A program made the translations under genes and the position numbers. From NCBI GenBank assembly GCA_052139835.1, contig JBKQVT010000204.1:1-20742 (forward strand): a stretch of 20,742 nucleotides of DNA. Direction: 5' to 3'. Below the pieces are notes generated by a model, which was given only the letters and a program-made list of their open reading frames with translations, made no database searches and had not been told where the DNA came from. Shown here piece after piece: positions 1 to 8,392 of the stretch. Numbering within the stretch: the first letter of the stretch is position 1; each line of letters begins with the position of its first letter. Source of the DNA: JBKQVT01 sp052139835 (GTDB lineage: Bacteria; Planctomycetota; Planctomycetia; Pirellulales; Thermoguttaceae).

Positions 1-1
1 C

Positions 2-1036
2 AACTTGTTTACCGCCGGCAGCCCCTCCACCAACGACGAAAAGCAGGGCCTGTTGGGCGATTGCTACCTGATCTCCTCGCTGGGGGCCATCGCCAACAGC
101 GCGCCGGCCGCCATCAGCAACATGATCATCGACAACGGCGTGGACGCCCAGACCGGCATCCACTCCTGGACCGTCCGCTTCTATGACAACGGCGTGGCCG
201 ACTATGTGACCGTCGACAACCAGTTGCCCGTCAGCGGCAGCACCCTGGTCTTCGACGGTTACGGCACCTCGATCAGCAGTCCCAAGGGGCTGTGGATCGC
301 GCTGATTGAGAAGGCCTATGCCGAGTGGAACCAGACGGGCAAGGAGGGCCGCAACGGCCAGAACAGCTACGCCGCCATTGCGGGCGGCTGGATGGCCGAC
401 GTCGACGCCCAGGTGCTCGGCCAGAATGCTGCCTCCTATGACCTGAGTTCCACGAGCGACAAGCAGGCCCTGGTGGCCGGCATGACCGCAAAGATGGCGG
501 TCACCATCGCCACCGACGGCTCCAGCAACTCGGGCGACACGCTGCCCTACGGCCTCTACGGCAACCATGCCTACGCGATCATCGGTTACAACAGCGCGGC
601 CGGGACCTTCACCTTATACAACCCTTGGGGAGTTGACCAGCCGCCGCAGGCCCTGACCTGGGCGCAGTTGCAGACGGTCACCGATGGTTTCGTGGTGGCC
701 AACGCCTCGCAGACGAAGCCGATTGCGGGCAGCACCTTGCACGCCGCCATCGGGTCGGCCCTCGCCCCGCAGCTTGCCGGCAGCGTGCTTTCCTCCGCCC
801 AACCGGTCGCGGCCGCCGCCTCCGCGGCCGCCAGCCCCAGCGCAGGGTATTCGACCGCGGCCGCCGAGGCGTCGCGCAGGCTCTTCGAGGGCTTGGGAAT
901 CGGCGGCCTGCCGTCTTCGCACTGGACGGGCAACGCGGACGCAGCAGCGGGAAGTCTCTCGGCCGCCGCGGTCGACGCGACCCTGGCCGCCGACGGCCTC
1001 CTGCCGCAAAGCGAGCTTTGCCCGCGCTTGGTGTAA
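2..1036 (+). CDS. Calpain-family (C2) cysteine protease, 5' end outside window
   Basis: The reading frame is open from the left edge, so the start lies upstream; a TTG at 5-7 is probably not the start. The visible part carries the calpain catalytic domain. The motif LLGDCYLISSL places the nucleophile Cys at about residue 20 of the fragment. GNHAYAIIGY gives the catalytic His near 188, and LYNPWG gives the Asn near 206. KGLWIALIEKAYAEWN near 95-109 is also typical of the family. All three catalytic residues are present, so an active papain-fold protease is expected. After about residue 240 the protein becomes an Ala/Ser/Pro-rich low-complexity tail with no recognisable domain, ending at a TAA. 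In bacteria such domains often sit in large secreted or surface proteins, but no signal peptide can be judged here. It converges on the next gene with a 19 bp gap and has no evident link to the terpenoid genes. Confidence 0.85.
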   Translation, partial: NLFTAGSPSTNDEKQGLLGDCYLISSLGAIANSAPAAISNMIIDNGVDAQTGIHSWTVRFYDNGVADYVTVDNQLPVSGSTLVFDGYGTSISSPKGLWIALIEKAYAEWNQTGKEGRNGQNSYAAIAGGWMADVDAQVLGQNAASYDLSSTSDKQALVAGMTAKMAVTIATDGSSNSGDTLPYGLYGNHAYAIIGYNSAAGTFTLYNPWGVDQPPQALTWAQLQTVTDGFVVANASQTKPIAGSTLHAAIGSALAPQLAGSVLSSAQPVAAAASAAASPSAGYSTAAAEASRRLFEGLGIGGLPSSHWTGNADAAAGSLSAAAVDATLAADGLLPQSELCPRLV

Positions 1037-1055
1037 GGCGCGAAATCGCCCCTTG

Positions 1056-1961
1056 CTAAACCGCAAGCGGCGCGCACGCCGCGACGGCCAGGCCGTAGAA
1101 CGTGTACTCGACGTCGGCCTGGCCGTCCCAGGCGGCGGCGCGGAAGCCGCCCTCGGGCCGCTCCAGCCCGCGGGCGAAGCCCGCCGCCGCGGCCCGGTCG
1201 ATCGCGCAGCCGGCGCCCAAGTCGGCTAGTGCCGCAGAGCCGCTAAAGGTGCTCAACAGGTCGGCCAGCGGCAGCCGGGCATGGGCGCGCAGCCCGCCCG
1301 CGGGCGTCTGCATCGCCGCCAGGAACCGGACCACCCCTTCCCGCGCCCCTTCGTCCACCGCGCCGAGCACCGTGAGCAGGCCCACCGCGGCGGCCGTGGG
1401 GCTCGTGCCGCTCTGCTCGATGGCGGCCAATTCCGCGAAACCGCCGTCGCCGCGGCGGCGGGACCGGACCAGCGCGACGATCGCCGCCGCCCCCTCGGGC
1501 GCGAGGCCCACCATTTCCCCGCAGAGCACGGCCAGGAAGGTTTGATAGAGGCTGCTCTGCGTGCTGCGGGCGCTCTTGGCGTAGCCGCCGTCGCCGCGGC
1601 GGAGCGGCCCGAAAATGTCCAGCACCATCTGCCGGCGATCACGGCCGGCACGGGCGAAGACGTCGCCGCCGCCGGCCGTTTCCACCAGGATCGTCCCGGC
1701 CAGCAGCGAGACGAACTCCGCGGCGGCAAGCGGACCGGCGGCGCGGGCGGCGAGAAAGTCGCCGGCGCGGCCAGCCACGGCGGAGGTCAATTGGCCGAGC
1801 ATGGCCAGGCCCCGCAGCGCGAAGCCGGTATAGTAGACGTCGCTGGCGCCGCGGCGGCCGGCGAAACCGCCGTCCTCGCGCTGGGCGGCGGCCAGCCACG
1901 CGCCGTGCCGGCGGCGGAGGTCTTCCGGCAGGCCCGTCGCCGCCGTCATCCATCGTAGCAT
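1056..1961 (-). CDS. Prenyltransferase beta-subunit / squalene-cyclase-repeat protein, zinc ligands apparently missing
   Basis: About 301 residues of repeated alpha/alpha-barrel units with QW-like motifs (EDGGFAGR, GDGGYAK, GDGGFAE, PAGGLRA, PEGGFRA). This is the fold shared by protein prenyltransferase beta subunits and class II terpene cyclases. Protein prenyltransferases bind zinc with Asp, Cys and His. Here the corresponding stretches read ADLLSTF (about 233-239) and DVEYTFYG (about 283-290): Asp is kept, the Cys position is Leu and the His position is Glu. There is no DxDD cyclase motif either. It is therefore unlikely to be a conventional farnesyl/geranylgeranyl transferase; a binding or unusual cyclase-like role is possible but not shown. 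The frame stays open to 2036 through a palindromic repeat, so ATG at 1961 (or 1949, MTAATG) is preferred as start. It lies downstream of the glycosyltransferase on the same strand, 142 bp apart. Confidence 0.8.
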   Translation of the reverse strand: MLRWMTAATGLPEDLRRRHGAWLAAAQREDGGFAGRRGASDVYYTGFALRGLAMLGQLTSAVAGRAGDFLAARAAGPLAAAEFVSLLAGTILVETAGGGDVFARAGRDRRQMVLDIFGPLRRGDGGYAKSARSTQSSLYQTFLAVLCGEMVGLAPEGAAAIVALVRSRRRGDGGFAELAAIEQSGTSPTAAAVGLLTVLGAVDEGAREGVVRFLAAMQTPAGGLRAHARLPLADLLSTFSGSAALADLGAGCAIDRAAAAGFARGLERPEGGFRAAAWDGQADVEYTFYGLAVAACAPLAV

Positions 1962-1975
1962 CAGTGCGGCGTGGT

Positions 1976-2102
1976 AGGTCCCCTCTCCCTCCGGGAGAGC
2001 GCTAGGGTGAGGGGAACCTGCGCGTGCGTCGGCCATACAACCTCCACGTCTTTCCTCGTGGCCCTCACCCCCGACCCCTCTCCCGATGGGAGAGGGGAGG
2101 TT
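1976..2102. repeat. Composite inverted repeat, CCCTCTCCC/GGGAGAGGG type
   Basis: Two arms, about 1976-2013 and 2062-2102, are imperfect reverse complements of each other. Each arm contains its own small hairpin (CCCTCTCCC paired with GGGAGAG) followed by a GGGTGAGGG or CCCTCACCC block. It fills the gap between the glycosyltransferase stop and the prenyltransferase-like gene. Similar GGGAGAGGG/GGGTGAGGG palindromes are widespread intergenic repeats in GC-rich bacteria. It may act as an mRNA-stabilising or attenuating structure, but there is no T-tract to make it a classical terminator. Confidence 0.75.
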
Positions 2103-2103
2103 C

Positions 2104-3393
2104 TTACACCAACTGTTTATACAGATTCATCGTGTCTTCGGCCATGCGCCGGGCATGATAACGCTGATGGACGGCCTCCTGAGCGCGGCGGCCGCACTCG
2201 GCAGCCAACTCGGGCTGCTGGATCATCTGCCGCAGGGCCGCCGCCAACGCCGCCGGATTGCCCGGCTCGAACAGCAAGCCGCCGCCGGTGTCGGCGACCA
2301 TTTCGGGAAAGGCCCCGTGGGCGGGCAGCACGGCCGGCACGCCGTTGGCCCAGGCCTCGAGGACCGCCAGGGCCTTGCTCTCGCGGGCGATGCTGGGCAG
2401 GCAGAACACGTCGAGCGATTGCAAGAAGGCGATCTTCCCGCCGCGGTCCAACTCGCCCACGTACTCGAACTGCTCGGCCAGGCCCCAGGAGGCCAGGTCT
2501 TCCTGAAGGCCGGCCAGGTAGGCGCGGTCCGCAGGGGCCAGATATCCCGCCGCGCGGACCCGCAACGCCGGCAACTCCGCATCCTCAGCCAACAGCGCCC
2601 AGGCATCCAAGAGCTGGTGCAGCCCTTTCTCCGGGCAGATCCGCGAGAGGAAACCAATGGTCGGCGGCCGATTGGCCGGCAGCAGGGATTGCCGGCGGCC
2701 GTGCCCCTGGAGGTTCAGTCCCGGCCGGATGACGTGGATGTGCTCGCGCGGCAGGGCCAGATACTCGGCCATGAAATCGGCGTAAGAGGCGCTGGCGGCC
2801 ACGAGGGCGTCCAGTTCGGCGGCGCGTAAGCGCAGCTCGCGGCGGGCAGCGTCATGGTGGGGCTGCGGCAGCTTCTCCAGAAAGACATCTTCGCCAGCCA
2901 GCGTGGCGACCACCGGCACGCCCAGCCGGCGGCGGAGCTGCCGCGCCACGCCGCACAGCAGCACGGTCGAGAGATGGACCACTTCGGGGTGAATCTCGTC
3001 GTCGAGCCAGCGGAGCAGCTTTTCCAGTTCCTTGCGCTGCCGGCCTTCCTCGCCGCGAAGCATCGAGACGGTCAAGGCGCCAGTGTCTTCCGGCCGGGTG
3101 CCGGCGCCGCGGCGGCCCGCCCAGCGGAGCAGGGCAGGGCGGTCCAGCAGGCGGTCCAGCCACCAGGGCGTGTGGCGGAACAGTCCCCAACGCTGCTGCA
3201 AATGGACGTTGATGCCGCCGAAGGCGACGCGATCCTCGGCGACGCTCTCCTCATCGGTCCGCAGCGGCGTGTAGAGCGGCGCCAATAGCACCTGGCCGCC
3301 GACGCCCCGCAAGGCCGCGGCCAGCGTGTTGCCGTGCAGGCAACTGCCGCAGTACATCGGTCCCGCGCCGGCGGCAAGGTGAACGATGTTCAT
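2104..3393 (-). CDS. Glycosyltransferase family 4 (GT-B fold)
   Basis: A 429-residue retaining GT-B glycosyltransferase. The N-terminal Rossmann half begins MNIVHLAAGAG with a YCGSC motif at about 14-18. The C-terminal donor-binding half shows GFLSRICPEKG and the EX7E motif ESKALAVLE (Glu 338 and Glu 346), which holds the nucleotide-sugar in GT4 enzymes. No signal peptide or membrane segment is evident, so it probably acts at the cytoplasmic face of the membrane. The frame extends upstream to 3534 but that part overlaps the end of the polyprenyl synthase gene; ATG at 3393, 19 bp after that stop, begins where homology to GT4 begins. As the third gene of a cyclase - prenyl synthase - glycosyltransferase operon it could glycosylate a polyprenyl or triterpenoid product. 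Sugar and acceptor cannot be told from sequence. Confidence 0.88.
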   Translation of the reverse strand: MNIVHLAAGAGPMYCGSCLHGNTLAAALRGVGGQVLLAPLYTPLRTDEESVAEDRVAFGGINVHLQQRWGLFRHTPWWLDRLLDRPALLRWAGRRGAGTRPEDTGALTVSMLRGEEGRQRKELEKLLRWLDDEIHPEVVHLSTVLLCGVARQLRRRLGVPVVATLAGEDVFLEKLPQPHHDAARRELRLRAAELDALVAASASYADFMAEYLALPREHIHVIRPGLNLQGHGRRQSLLPANRPPTIGFLSRICPEKGLHQLLDAWALLAEDAELPALRVRAAGYLAPADRAYLAGLQEDLASWGLAEQFEYVGELDRGGKIAFLQSLDVFCLPSIARESKALAVLEAWANGVPAVLPAHGAFPEMVADTGGGLLFEPGNPAALAAALRQMIQQPELAAECGRRAQEAVHQRYHARRMAEDTMNLYKQLV

Positions 3394-3412
3394 GGCGCAA
3401 AGGTCGCCGGGA

Positions 3413-5209
<1,797 letters not shown>

Positions 5210-5230
5210 GGCGGGAGTCTCGTACGGGGG

Positions 5231-7018
5231 TTAGGCGGGCGGGGAGCGGCGAATCGCTTGGCCGAGGGCCGCGACGGCAAACAGCAGCGGGTACAACTTC
5301 TCATAATACCATAGTTTGGCGAAGTAAAAACCGATGGGCGCTGCCTCTCGGTGCCGCCCCCCATGGACCGCCGCAACGAGCCAGGCCAGGCCCTCCTCCA
5401 GGGCGGCATTGACGGCGGGGCTTTCGGGGGCCGCCAGCAGGGCCTCCACCGCCAGGGCGGTTTCCTCGATGCTGGGGCCGCCGGCTGCCGAATCCCCACC
5501 TGGGCCGCCACCCCAGCCCCCGCCGGGGTCCGTGTGGCCGGCCAGCCATTGCACGCCCCGCCGCGCCGGCCCGGTCTCCATCAAGCCCAGGTCGCGATAG
5601 GCCAGCAGCACGCGGGCGGTCCCGTAGACGGGATTTTCCTCTTCCGGAAAATGCTCGTTGCCGAACCAGAGCGGGACCCAACTGCCGTCGCCGCGCTGCT
5701 GGGCGGCCAGGTAGGCCAGGCCGCGCTCGACGGCCTCGCCCGCGCGGCCGGCGGTTTCCGCCTGCTCCCAGGCGTGCAAGGCCCGCAGCGCGTGGGCCGT
5801 CAGGTCGCAGCCGCTGCGGTCGAAGGGCAGCGCGCCCCAGCCGCGGCAGAAGGTGGGCCAGCCACCGTCTTCATTTTGCAGGTCCAGCAGCCAACGGATC
5901 CCCTCCGCGGCGGCCGCGGTGATCCGTCCGGGGTGCGCATCGCCGCTGGACTCGGCCAGCACCTTCAGCGCCAACAGGGCGGCCGCGGTGTCGTCGGCAT
6001 CGGGCACGGCGCCGGCGGCGTCGCTCCATCCCCAGCCGCCCGGCGCCGAGCGGGTGAAGGGATGGACCTCTTGCTGCTGTGCTTGCAGCAGCCAATCGAC
6101 GCAGCCCAAGGCCCCCACGTCGCCGGTGGCGGCGGCCAGCGCCGTGGTGGCCAGCGCGGTATTCCAAACGGCCAGGTTGACGTCGATCGGCCAGGAGCCG
6201 TCCTCGCGCACCGACGAGAGGAGAAAGGAGACGCCGTGGCGGACGACGGCATGGTCCGCCTGGCCCGTCGAGGCCAGGCTCATCACCACGAAGCTGGTCA
6301 GCGGCACGGCTTCGAGGAAGCCGCCGCTGGGCGGCTGCATGCCGCCGAGCACGCGGAGGCTCGGTCCCACGCTCAGCCGCCGCCACAGCCACACCGCCGG
6401 GTTCCACGGCCCGCGATGGAAGAAGCGGGCCTGGCCGATGGCCACCAGGGCCGGCAGGGCATAGCTGACCACTCCCAGCCGCAGGAAGCGCAGCATGGCG
6501 TGCGGCAGGCAGGCCAACTCGAAGGGCAGCGCCGGCACCTCGCGCCAGGAGGTCAGGCCCGCCAACGCGCAATTGGCGGCAATGGGCGCGGCGAACGTGC
6601 GGTCGTCGCCGTAACGCCGCCGCAGGCCGTCCAGCCCGCCTTGCGAATCGATGTACTGCCGGGCCCGCTCGAGTTGCCCCTGGCACTGCGGCGTGATGCC
6701 GGCCAGGTGCAAGGCCGCCTCGACCAACAGCGTGGCGGCGAGATTCGACGCGCTGCGGTCGGTGTCGCCCCAGCCGCCGTCGTCGTTCTGGCAGCCTGCC
6801 AGCCACTGCCCGGCCCGGACGGCCATCTGCCCATAGGCGTCGCGGCGGCTCTGGTCGGCCACGTGCCGGCCCATCACGGCCAGCGCGCTGGCCGCCGTGG
6901 CCGTGGCCAGCGCCGAGCTGGACAAGCGACCGATCCAGTGGCCCGCGGCCTCGCGCTGGGCCAACAGATCGCGGCGGACCGTCTGGTAGGCGGCGAGCAA
7001 TTGGTGCGGATCGATCAT
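5231..7018 (-). CDS. shc: Squalene-hopene-cyclase-type class II triterpene cyclase (short, divergent)
   Basis: A 595-residue class II terpene cyclase, shorter than the usual 630-720 of squalene-hopene cyclases. The protonating motif DADD is at 340-343, and DLTAH (405-409) keeps the Asp and His that assist it. Several QW-type repeats are visible (NDDGGWGD, REDGSWPID, NEDGGWPTF, RGDGSWVP, DPGGGWGG). The C-terminal PIGFYFAKLWYYEKLYPL corresponds to the FYLGY...YPTLALG end of known cyclases. Differences: VWDT is VWNT here (284-287), and the usual W-G-R-W-G-V-N-Y stretch is replaced by WFGNEHFPEEENPVYG. It should act as a monotopic membrane enzyme that cyclises squalene, although product and exact substrate are not fixed by sequence. 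ATG at 7018 is preferred over a TTG at 7036. It heads an operon with the prenyl synthase and glycosyltransferase, and shares a divergent promoter region with the radical SAM gene. Confidence 0.88.
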   Translation of the reverse strand: MIDPHQLLAAYQTVRRDLLAQREAAGHWIGRLSSSALATATAASALAVMGRHVADQSRRDAYGQMAVRAGQWLAGCQNDDGGWGDTDRSASNLAATLLVEAALHLAGITPQCQGQLERARQYIDSQGGLDGLRRRYGDDRTFAAPIAANCALAGLTSWREVPALPFELACLPHAMLRFLRLGVVSYALPALVAIGQARFFHRGPWNPAVWLWRRLSVGPSLRVLGGMQPPSGGFLEAVPLTSFVVMSLASTGQADHAVVRHGVSFLLSSVREDGSWPIDVNLAVWNTALATTALAAATGDVGALGCVDWLLQAQQQEVHPFTRSAPGGWGWSDAAGAVPDADDTAAALLALKVLAESSGDAHPGRITAAAAEGIRWLLDLQNEDGGWPTFCRGWGALPFDRSGCDLTAHALRALHAWEQAETAGRAGEAVERGLAYLAAQQRGDGSWVPLWFGNEHFPEEENPVYGTARVLLAYRDLGLMETGPARRGVQWLAGHTDPGGGWGGGPGGDSAAGGPSIEETALAVEALLAAPESPAVNAALEEGLAWLVAAVHGGRHREAAPIGFYFAKLWYYEKLYPLLFAVAALGQAIRRSPPA

Positions 7019-7042
7019 GGCGTCCCCAGGGCCCAAACAGCG

Positions 7043-7082
7043 GGTAAACGTTACCTATAACATTGCCGGGTGGTATAATCAA
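7043..7082. promoter_or_regulatory. Overlapping divergent (face-to-face) promoters with operator-like palindrome
   Basis: For the + strand: TTACCT (7051-7056), a 17 bp spacer, then an extended -10, TGG-TATAAT (TATAAT at 7074-7079). For the - strand: TTGATT (7077-7082), a 17 bp spacer, then TGT-TATAGG (TATAGG read from 7059 to 7054). Each promoter's -35 overlaps the other's -10, so two polymerases could not bind at once. A 13 bp near-palindrome, GGTAA-ACG-TTACC (7043-7055), overlaps the outer elements and could be an operator. This is prediction from sigma-70 consensus only. Confidence 0.5.
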
Positions 7083-7111
7083 GGTGAACAAAGTCCGGAA
7101 ACCGAGCGCCC

Positions 7112-8302
7112 ATGCTGTTGCAACTTGCATACCGGTTCGCCAGCGAGGTCTCCCCGCGGTTGGCGATCAAGGCCGGCTATCTGTGGGCGTATAAGGGGAG
7201 CAGGGCGCTGCGGGCCTATCGGCGTCGCGCGGGTCGCGGCCAGCTTTTTCCGCCCTTTTTGTTCCTTGCCTTGACGGATGCATGCAACCTCCGCTGCCAC
7301 GGCTGCTGGATCGGCGGCGAAGGCCCCGTGCGGCAATTGGCCGAAGAGGACGTCGAAGCGGTGATTGCCGCCGGCAAACGGCAAGGGGCCTATTTCTACA
7401 CGCTCCTGGGCGGCGAGCCGATGCTCTATCCGCCGCTGTGGAGCCTCGTCCGCCGCCATGCGGATTGCTACTTCCAGATCATCACCAACGGCATGTTTCT
7501 CGATGAGGAAAACGTGCGGCAAATCCGCGCCGCCGGCAACGTCACGCCGCTGGTGAGCCTCGACGGCGGCGAGCAAAACAACGACGACCGCCGCGGCGAC
7601 GGCGTTTTTCAAACGGTCCTCGACGGCCTGGCCCGGCTGCGGCGGCAAAAAATCCTCTTCGGCGTGGCCACCACCGTGACTGCCGCGAACCTCGACGAGG
7701 TCCTCGGCGACGGCTACGTTCGCGACCTGATCGGCCGCGGCGCCATGTACCTGTGGTACTTTGTCTACCGCCCGGTCGGCGCCGATCCGTCGCCGCAATA
7801 TTGTCTCACACGCGGGCAGATGATCGCGCTGCGGCGGCTGCTGCTGGCCCTGCGACGGAAGCACCCCATCGTGCTGATCGACACCTATTGGAACGCGGCG
7901 GGCGAGGCGGTTTGCCCGGCGGCCTTGGGGCTGGGGTTTCATATCGGGCCGGGGGGCGGCATCGAGCCTTGCCCGCCGCTGCGGGCGGCCTGCGAAACCA
8001 TCCGCGACCACGATTACGACCTGTTTCGCACGGTCAACGGCAGCGCGTTCTTGCGCGGTTTTCAGGAGTTCGTCCACGAGCGGACCCGCGGCTGCGTGAT
8101 CCTGGAGCAGCCGCAGGCGCTGGCCGAGTATCTGCGCCGCGCATCGGCCGCCGACACCAGCGGCCGCGATCTGGCCGGCGAGTTGGCCGCCGCCGCGCCG
8201 CGAACCAGCCATCACCTGCCCGGCGAGGAAATCCCCGAGGACTATTGGCTCTACCGGCTGCTGAAGAAGCAGCTCTTCTTCGGCATGGGCGGGTATGGGT
8301 GA
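7112..8302 (+). CDS. Radical SAM protein of unknown substrate
   Basis: A 396-residue radical SAM enzyme. The cluster motif CNLRCHGC has C58, C62 and C65, which bind the [4Fe-4S] cluster that cleaves S-adenosylmethionine. GGEP follows at 100-103 as expected for SAM binding. The second half contains a Cys-bearing stretch, CPAALGLGFHIGPGGGIEPC (about 269-288), and another Cys at about 294, suggesting an auxiliary cluster of the SPASM/twitch kind, though the spacing is not canonical. The N-terminus has a hydrophobic, basic segment (residues 1-40) that may attach it to the membrane. It starts at ATG 7112, 32 bp after the predicted TATAAT, with no good Shine-Dalgarno. It is divergent from the cyclase gene and convergent with hpnE, so a role in modifying the triterpenoid product is plausible. 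It is not HpnH, which is encoded separately in the window. Confidence 0.85.
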   Translation: MLLQLAYRFASEVSPRLAIKAGYLWAYKGSRALRAYRRRAGRGQLFPPFLFLALTDACNLRCHGCWIGGEGPVRQLAEEDVEAVIAAGKRQGAYFYTLLGGEPMLYPPLWSLVRRHADCYFQIITNGMFLDEENVRQIRAAGNVTPLVSLDGGEQNNDDRRGDGVFQTVLDGLARLRRQKILFGVATTVTAANLDEVLGDGYVRDLIGRGAMYLWYFVYRPVGADPSPQYCLTRGQMIALRRLLLALRRKHPIVLIDTYWNAAGEAVCPAALGLGFHIGPGGGIEPCPPLRAACETIRDHDYDLFRTVNGSAFLRGFQEFVHERTRGCVILEQPQALAEYLRRASAADTSGRDLAGELAAAAPRTSHHLPGEEIPEDYWLYRLLKKQLFFGMGGYG

Positions 8303-8309
8303 GAGACGA

Positions 8310-8347
8310 GGGATTAGGGACTGGGGATTAGGGATTAGAGCGTTGCG
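8310..8347 (+). repeat. GGGATTAG-type short repeat (copy 1)
   Basis: Just after the radical SAM stop, tandem-like units (GGGATTA, GGGACTG, GGGATTA, GGGATTA) run into AGAGCGTTGCG. A reverse-oriented copy with the same unit order and the same AGAGCGTT end lies at 11705-11754, and a short partial copy at 20619-20632. All sit between genes. Confidence 0.8.
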
Positions 8348-8392
8348 TGGCCGGGCCGTCTGGTGGCACGCTGGCGGTTTCGCATGGGGGCG

